Source: Alitta virens
Lineage: Eukaryota; Annelida; Polychaeta; Phyllodocida; Nereididae
Assembly (NCBI GenBank): GCA_932294295.1
Contig: OW028585.1
Span: forward strand, 29,868,720-29,932,719
Direction: 5' to 3'
DNA: 64,000 nt
Part shown: positions 58,276 through 64,000 of the stretch, piece after piece
How the letters are laid out: each line of letters starts with the position of its first letter
How positions within the stretch are numbered: the stretch's first letter is position 1
The notes under the pieces: generated by a model
Databases searched by the model: none
Told to the model about the DNA's origin: nothing
What the model saw: the letters and a program-made list of their open reading frames with translations, nothing else
Program-made: the position numbers and the translations under genes

Positions 58276-59130
58276 ATGAATAATGAGTGTTCGATGAATA
58301 GGTGTTCGATCATGAATAGGTGTTTGATGAATAGGTCTTCAATAGAGTCTTTTCACTTAACAGCCCTGAATTCAGCAGGACATAAATCTTGCCTCTCTTC
58401 TTATTACTCATTTTGCTTTTCAGACATGTAGTAGGTCATAACTAACTGATTCCATAAATATAACTTTCTCAAAAAAATAACAAACATCAACTAAATGATA
58501 AAGTGTCAAATATACATTAAAATGCACTAAAAATACTGCTGCTTGGATGCACTTTGCTTCAGCCAATCACAGTCATGAGCGGGAACTTTCTCAGCCAATA
58601 CAATTGCAGTATTCTATTTTAGCCACCTGGTGGAAATACAGAGAACCTTCTGTGAAAATCCACTATTGGTGTTCGATGATGGGTGTTCAGGAATTGGCAT
58701 TCAACGAATTAATGCAAATATTACAGGAATAGGTGTTCACTGAATAGGTGTTATGTGCTCATTGGATAAATGTTCGGTAGACCAGTAGATAGGTGTCCAA
58801 TGAATTGGTGTTCAGTGAATAGGTGTTATGTGCTCATTGGATAAATGTTCGGTAGACCAGTAGATAGGTGTCCAATGAATTGGTGTTCAGTGAATAGGTG
58901 TTATGTGCTCATTGGATAAATGTTCGGTAGACAGGTAGATAGGTGTCCAATGAATTGGTGTTCAGTGAATAGGTGTTATATGTTCATCGGATAAATGTTC
59001 AGTAGATAAGTGTTCAATGAATTGATGTTGAATGAATAGGTGTTAAACAAATAGTTGTTTATGAATAAGAGATTGATAATTGTGTTCCATAAATGGGTGT
59101 TCAGTGAATAGGTGTTCAATAAATAGGTGT
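58276..59130 (+). repeat. GAATAGGTGTTC minisatellite with a 75-bp higher-order unit
   Basis: A degenerate 12-bp motif (TGAATAGGTGTTC) fills 58276-58339 and 58670-59130. Within it an exact 75-bp period is seen, with starts at 58734, 58809, 58884 and 58959. The gap at 58340-58669 is an inserted element. Confidence 0.9.
58340..58669 (+). mobile_element. 330-bp MITE inserted into the minisatellite
   Basis: Starts CAATAGAGTCTTTTCAC and ends with the inverted GTGAAAATCCACTATTG. Same family as the element in the pseudogene at 5650-5963. Non-coding. Confidence 0.85.
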
Positions 59131-59485
59131 CCGATGAGAAGGCTGAAATACAATTCCCCAGCAATGCAATACTCTTCACGTTAAAACAGGACTGAATGAT
59201 TGCATTGTAATGGATATGTGTTCGTTAAAAATGGCCCTTCAAATTGAAACTAGACAAAGCTGTCGTAGCTGGCTACTCAAAACCGGATCTGAAAGTACAT
59301 ATTTATGATATATTAGATTAATTTCTTACATTTACCAAGGTTTATATTTTTCTGGTGATAGATGTAAGCCGATTATTAGCTATAGAAGTGGACAGAAGCA
59401 GCTGGCTTTAGCATGTTCAGACCACAGCCAGGTACGGGTTGCTACAGACATGCAGCTAGAGTCGACTGTATTTTATGAAACTAAC

Positions 59486-59550
59486 AGTACCTACCTACCT
59501 ACTTACCTACCTACCTACTTACCTACTTACCTACCTACCTACCTACCTAT
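59486..59550 (+). repeat. CTAC tetranucleotide array
   Basis: CTAC/CTTAC units, about 16 copies. Confidence 0.9.
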
Positions 59551-59685
59551 ATCAGGGATATATTAATATGATCAAATCAACACATGATATAACCTTCAAG
59601 TACATTTGCCTGCATATACATACTTCTTCTAATTATCAATAGGCTGAAGAGAGAAGAAAAGAGATGAGGAATAAATAAGGCTGTA

Positions 59686-60212
59686 CACCTTTATCTTTTT
59701 AACGATACGATGCGTATCACGTACAGTAAAACCGATACGATACGTATCATGATACGTATCGCTATATGCTGTATCAATAGGAGAATTAAATAAAGCCTAC
59801 AGTAAAAGACAATTAACAATGAAATATCATGAACAAATCTATATGCAATAATTCCAGTCTGTTGTTTAATGTCATTACATGGCCAATTGTGCCACATGCG
59901 TTTTCCATGCGTTTGGATAAACGCATGGAAAACGCACGGTTTTTGCCTCATTATAATTAGCTAAAAACCATGCGTTTTCCATGCGTTTATCCTTCTCGTG
60001 GAAAACGCACGTGGCTCATTTGGCCATGTACAATTAAATCTGGCTGATATTTTTCTTCAAAAACACTGGAAAATCTGGTGTTTGTATGCAAAAAACGCCG
60101 ATCTGCAGACTGTTTTAGTGTATCGTTATTATTAAATAACGGTTATCAATACCCGTATCGTTATCCTTGTACCGTACAAACGGTATATCGAGAACCGGTG
60201 TACAGCTAGGAA
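59686..60212. mobile_element. Composite inverted-repeat element
   Basis: Outer ends GGCTGTACACC (about 59689) and inverted GGTGTACAGCT (about 60197) bracket palindrome-rich DNA with several GATACG/CGTATC inversions. A foldback element at 59877-60030 sits inside. No coding frame. Confidence 0.55.
59877..60030. mobile_element. 154-bp foldback element
   Basis: Outer arms ACATGGCCAA and TTGGCCATGT. Inside, GCGTTTTCCATGCGTTT (59898-59914), loop GGAT, then its perfect 17-base complement (59919-59935); a second partly matching hairpin lies at 59969-60011. Probably a MITE with a TA target. Confidence 0.8.
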
Positions 60213-60736
60213 TGAACTCTCACCTGTTCTATGTTGTGTCTATATGCACCTGAGTAGTGCGTGGATATCACTCTGAGGGGGAGGTGACTGTGGCTGAGCA
60301 GCAATTAACCCTCAGCCATTTAACTCACTCAAGTGGGTGGAATTCGTCTAAAAATAAACCTCAGCAAAGGCTCTTTAGCTGAATCTTCAGGATATCTCTA
60401 GTCAAAGAACAGTTATTTTAAGCTGAACAGTGTGTTATTTTATTTTAGAAGCTGTTCGACAAGCAATTTGAGATGTTCCGAGCCGTTTAAAACGACTCGT
60501 TAATGAGCGGAGTGGAGTTGTTCGATTATAGAAGGTTCTTGATTAATCCGATAATCGGATGTTAATCGGGGAATTATGAATATCGATTGGCTGATTTCTA
60601 TCATTGAGAATTTGTCCAGGGATTTTTATATTTTTTTTATATTTTCATCATTATATTACACATTTTGATGTTAGAATTCTGAGATTTACAAGAATGAAAT
60701 TGTTGAAAATTTTCCTGTGGGTATTAATAATTGTTG

Positions 60737-61031
60737 TCTAAAATAGTTAGCTACTTGAACTAAAATTCTAGCCAAACACACTTCAATGTCTAAAATAGTT
60801 AGCGACTTGAACTAAAATTCTAGACAAACACATTTCAATGTCTAAAATAGTTAGCTACTTGACTAAAATCCTAGTTAAACACATTTCATTGTCTAAAATA
60901 GTTATCTGCTAGACAAACACATTTCAATGTCTAAAATAGTTAGCTTCTTGAACTAAAATCCTAGACAAACACATTTCAATGTCTAAAATAGTTAGCGACT
61001 TGAACTAAAATTCTAGACAAACACATTTCAG
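60737..61031 (+). repeat. 52-bp minisatellite, about 5.5 copies
   Basis: Units begin TCTAAAATAGTTAGC and contain CTAGACAAACACATTTCA; one unit is shortened by about 15 bases near 60897-60915. Confidence 0.95.
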
Positions 61032-61464
61032 TGGTTAGCGTTCAGTAATGGCCCGACTGTGCAATATCAGTTAGCAATGACATATTTATGAGAATATTAT
61101 TAACGATAATGATTATTGATGACAGTCTATGTTTCATGGGCTATAGTCTCTCACGGAAATATCAAATAGAAAACCCATTGACGATTTTCTACTGGCCCTT
61201 TAACACTCCATTGCCACACGGTGTCAGAGTGCCCGTCAATGTCATTCTGGACTCATGATACACGTCTAATCTTTGACAGGTTCATGATGTTTCAATTGTT
61301 AAGTGTCTGAGTCAAACTGCGCATGGCTGTAACTGTCAGCTTTTTGTCTGCGATTTTTGTCTGTGATTTGTCTGTGGTTTGTCTGTGGTTTAAGTTTAAC
61401 GGTAGTCTTTTTGTTTTTGGTCTGTAGTTTCTAAGTTCTTGTCTACTGAAAGATACAGTGTTAA

Positions 61465-62220
61465 CCCAGAATTAGGACCACCCAATATTAAGACCACCCA
61501 ATATTAAGACCACCTCTATTTTAAAGCTCCACTGTCTGTCAAAATTACAATTTTCTGAAGCTTCATGAAATAGTTGAAAATCACCTTTTTGAATCAAGGA
61601 ACACTATATTTGTGTAAGCTAATGATTCTATCAGACATTAATTACAAAATATAAATACATTTAGAGCATATCCAGACCAAAACGTTGGAAACGCAATGGA
61701 TATGGCATCATCATCCATTGTTCAGTATTGTGAATTCTTGATGGCATGAAAAACTCTATTTATATTATTTATTGTACCTTAAAGTTAAATTGCTGTGCAC
61801 AAATGAGCATGTAATGGTAAAATATATCATGAGACAAGAAGGTAGTATTGGTTTATATAAATATTTGCACATGCTAAATCTAGAGACATAGAACTTTAAG
61901 ACAGCTTTTGAGAGCTCTACTGTTTTGGATTAAAAAAAATCTGTGATTACATTGTAGTTTATCAGGGGTAATTTATAAAACAGTTCCAGAATTAGGACCA
62001 CCTCGATATTATGACCACTTCAGTTATTCCCAAGGGTGGTCTTAATTGTCAGGTTCAACTGTATCTAAAAAATACTCTTTATAGTGACGACCTTGATTTT
62101 AAGCACTTTAATTGCTGGGCTATTGCAAATGTCAGTTTCAGAATTAAGAGCACCTCGATATTAAGACCACTTCAGTGATTCCCAAGGGTGGTCTTAATTG
62201 TGGGGTTTCCTGTATAGAGT
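61465..62220 (+). repeat. TTAAGACCACC units around a TTAA MITE
   Basis: Units at 61465-61520, 61985-62060 and 62135-62215; the last two have the fuller form with CCCAAGGGTGGTCTTAATTG, also seen near 38412. The MITE copy at 61521-61899 is inserted between them. Confidence 0.8.
61521..61899 (+). mobile_element. TTAA-flanked MITE (piggyBac-like), copy 4
   Basis: TTAA at 61521-61524 and 61896-61899, start AGCTCCACTGTCTGTC, 379 bp, collinear with 51909-52293. Confidence 0.85.
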
Positions 62221-62620
62221 GTAGTAACAAATTGCTGACAATGATACTGTGTTTACTGATTTGTCATGTGTCATTTAGCACTGTAAAAAGTTGCACACAA
62301 ACACTACCGCGATGATTTACCGCAATTTTACTGTAGTTGTTACGAATTGTGCTTAGAATTCTTGGCAGCGTTGTTTTGACTGCATTGGTTGCAGCAAAGG
62401 AATTTTGTTTTTATTTTGTTTTTATCTTGTGCTAGTTTTTTACCCCCTAAAGCAGGTGGCACTATCAACTACCTTCTGTCTACTGCACTGCTTTCGACAG
62501 GTGTGCTCCCTCATTTTGGCTTCTTTTTTTTTTTTGGTTTCTGTTTTTGGTCTGATAATAATACTGTTGTTTCCTTCTTGTGGGTCATTGTGACGATTAT
62601 TTCATGAACAATATTGAGAT

Positions 62621-62800
62621 TCTCCTCTCCTCTCCTCTCCTCTCCTCTCCTCTCCTCTCCTCTCCTCTCCTCTCCTCTCCTCTCCTCTCCTCTCCTCTCC
62701 TCTCCTCTCCTCTCCTCTCCTCTCCTCTCCTCTCCTCTCCTCTCCTCTCCTCTCCTCTCCTCTCCTCTCCTCTCCTCTCCTCTCCTCTCCTCTCCTCTCC
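62621..62800 (+). repeat. Perfect TCTCC pentanucleotide array, 36 copies
   Basis: 180 bp without interruption; the same motif as the 418-bp array at 54463 but with no variants, so younger or recently expanded. Confidence 0.98.
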
Positions 62801-63060
62801 TGTCACTATTTAGACCACCTCACTATCAAGACCACCTCACTATTAAGACTGCCTCAATATTATGACCAAATTTCTATTTGGATCACTTCACTATTAGAAC
62901 CATTTCATATTAGTATGAAGACCACCTCACTATTAGAACAGCCTCACCATTAAGCCCACTAATGCTTAAGTTAAGGCCACTTAAGACTGCCTCGCTATTA
63001 AGACCACTGCACTTCACAATTAAGTCCACCTCAATTTTAGGACATTTGTCTTTATAAACC
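62801..63060 (+). repeat. Array of the 17-bp ACCACCTCACTATTAAG family
   Basis: About 12 imperfect units, directly abutting the TCTCC array. Confidence 0.9.
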
Positions 63061-64000
63061 TCTGTAGCTATACAGCATTTATTCGTTCTCATTTGGTACA
63101 ATTGAATGAGAAAGACTTGTTATATGTTATAAATTAATATGTACAGAGATAAATGTAAATTTCATGCAAGTCATTGTCATAGGAATTGTCCATGAAGTCC
63201 CAAATTGCATCATCATATTCTAGTCTGGGGAAGCATCTTCAATGATGTAAACAAATTCAACTAAAAACGTTTTCTTGTATTTTAAATATTATTTATTTAA
63301 ACTTTAGTTGGAAGATATGCTGCTTGAAGTAGGTCTATCTGCAGCATCTTCGCTAGCGAAAATTTGCCTGTAAATATTGACATATCTATGTTGACCCCCA
63401 GAACATGATACAACTAATATAGCCCAGCATCTGCGTGCAACATATCCTCTTTCTTTTTCTCTTTCATATTTCTTTGTCCTCTTTCATATTTCTCCGTTCT
63501 CCGTCATATTTCTTTGTCTTTTTCCATACCTTGAGAATGTTCAGTGTTTAGTCTGGCTAAGCTAAGACTATAGGACTTAAGACTTAAAAACCTAAATACT
63601 CTATAGAGATGATCTACAGTGGTACCTCGCCATTAAGACCACCCTTGGTGCAACTTAACTGGTCTTACTAGCGAGGTGGTCTTATGTAGAGGTTAACATT
63701 ACAATGGTAAGAATAGAGTTTGTCTAAAGATGTGTAGTTTAATACTGAGGTGGTCTTAATAGTGAGATGGTCTTTATAGTGAGGTGGTCTTAATAGTGAG
63801 GAGGTCTTAATAGAGAGGTCTTAATTACAGAACTTACAAACTGTAGTGCATTGGTTGGCAATTTATGAAGCTGTTCTTCACAATTCCACATTTTCTGCGA
63901 AGTATTAATTGTAATCTTTTTGTAAGCATTTTTACTGCGCTGTGCAATCTTCATAATTCAATTGGATTATTTTTATCAATTTACAATGAACGGCATAAAT
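63061..64000. repeat. AT-rich DNA with one more 17-bp array
   Basis: Units at about 63620-63690 (plus orientation and a reverse one) and 63745-63830 (GAGGTGGTCTTAATAGT). Pyrimidine-rich CTTTCATATTTCT repeats lie near 63447-63520. No exon is recognised. Confidence 0.7.

Overview
The window is animal (metazoan) nuclear DNA, AT-rich and loaded with repeats. Genes are split by GT-AG introns. One gene is unmistakable: ribosomal protein S26 (RPS26), with the start codon alone in its first coding exon and a 5'TOP tract. Dispersed inverted-repeat transposons, minisatellites and long tetra- and pentanucleotide arrays suggest a marine invertebrate such as an echinoderm, hemichordate, cephalochordate or mollusc. 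The species cannot be fixed from the sequence.

Layout. 1-11.4 kb holds no intact gene: it has dispersed repeats, an inverted decayed copy of a methyltransferase gene (3.8-6.3 kb, minus strand) and a 65-bp minisatellite. 11.5-15.3 kb is a four-exon GNAT acetyltransferase behind a TATA box. 17.7-41.7 kb is the core of the window, with four intact genes for predicted type II membrane-anchored SAM methyltransferases. The first (plus strand, 4 exons) is a class I enzyme with an LDVPCGDMNWM motif. The other three are FkbM-type (Methyltransf_21): 23.5-26.7 kb minus strand with 3 exons, 32.0-33.5 kb minus strand with 1 exon, and 38.1-41.7 kb plus strand with 6 exons. 43.1-44.5 kb is RPS26 (minus strand). 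At 45.2 kb lies a likely first coding exon of a secreted or membrane protein, and no further exon of it could be identified. 45.3-64 kb is otherwise microsatellites, minisatellites, a dispersed family of roughly 17-bp units and small transposons.

How the genes may work together (inference): the four methyltransferases share a short cytosolic N-terminus, a single membrane anchor, a stalk and a C-terminal catalytic domain. That is the layout of Golgi/ER lumenal glycan-modifying enzymes, and also of the FkbM-domain protein Star of insects. The cluster may methylate glycans or secreted products; no substrate can be read from the sequence. The acetyltransferase resembles the NAT16 / histidine N-acetyltransferase group and need not be related. 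Nested insertions at the class I methyltransferase allow a relative history: TTAA-flanked and hAT-like elements inserted first, the locus was then duplicated in inverted orientation, and later a foldback element entered the intact copy.
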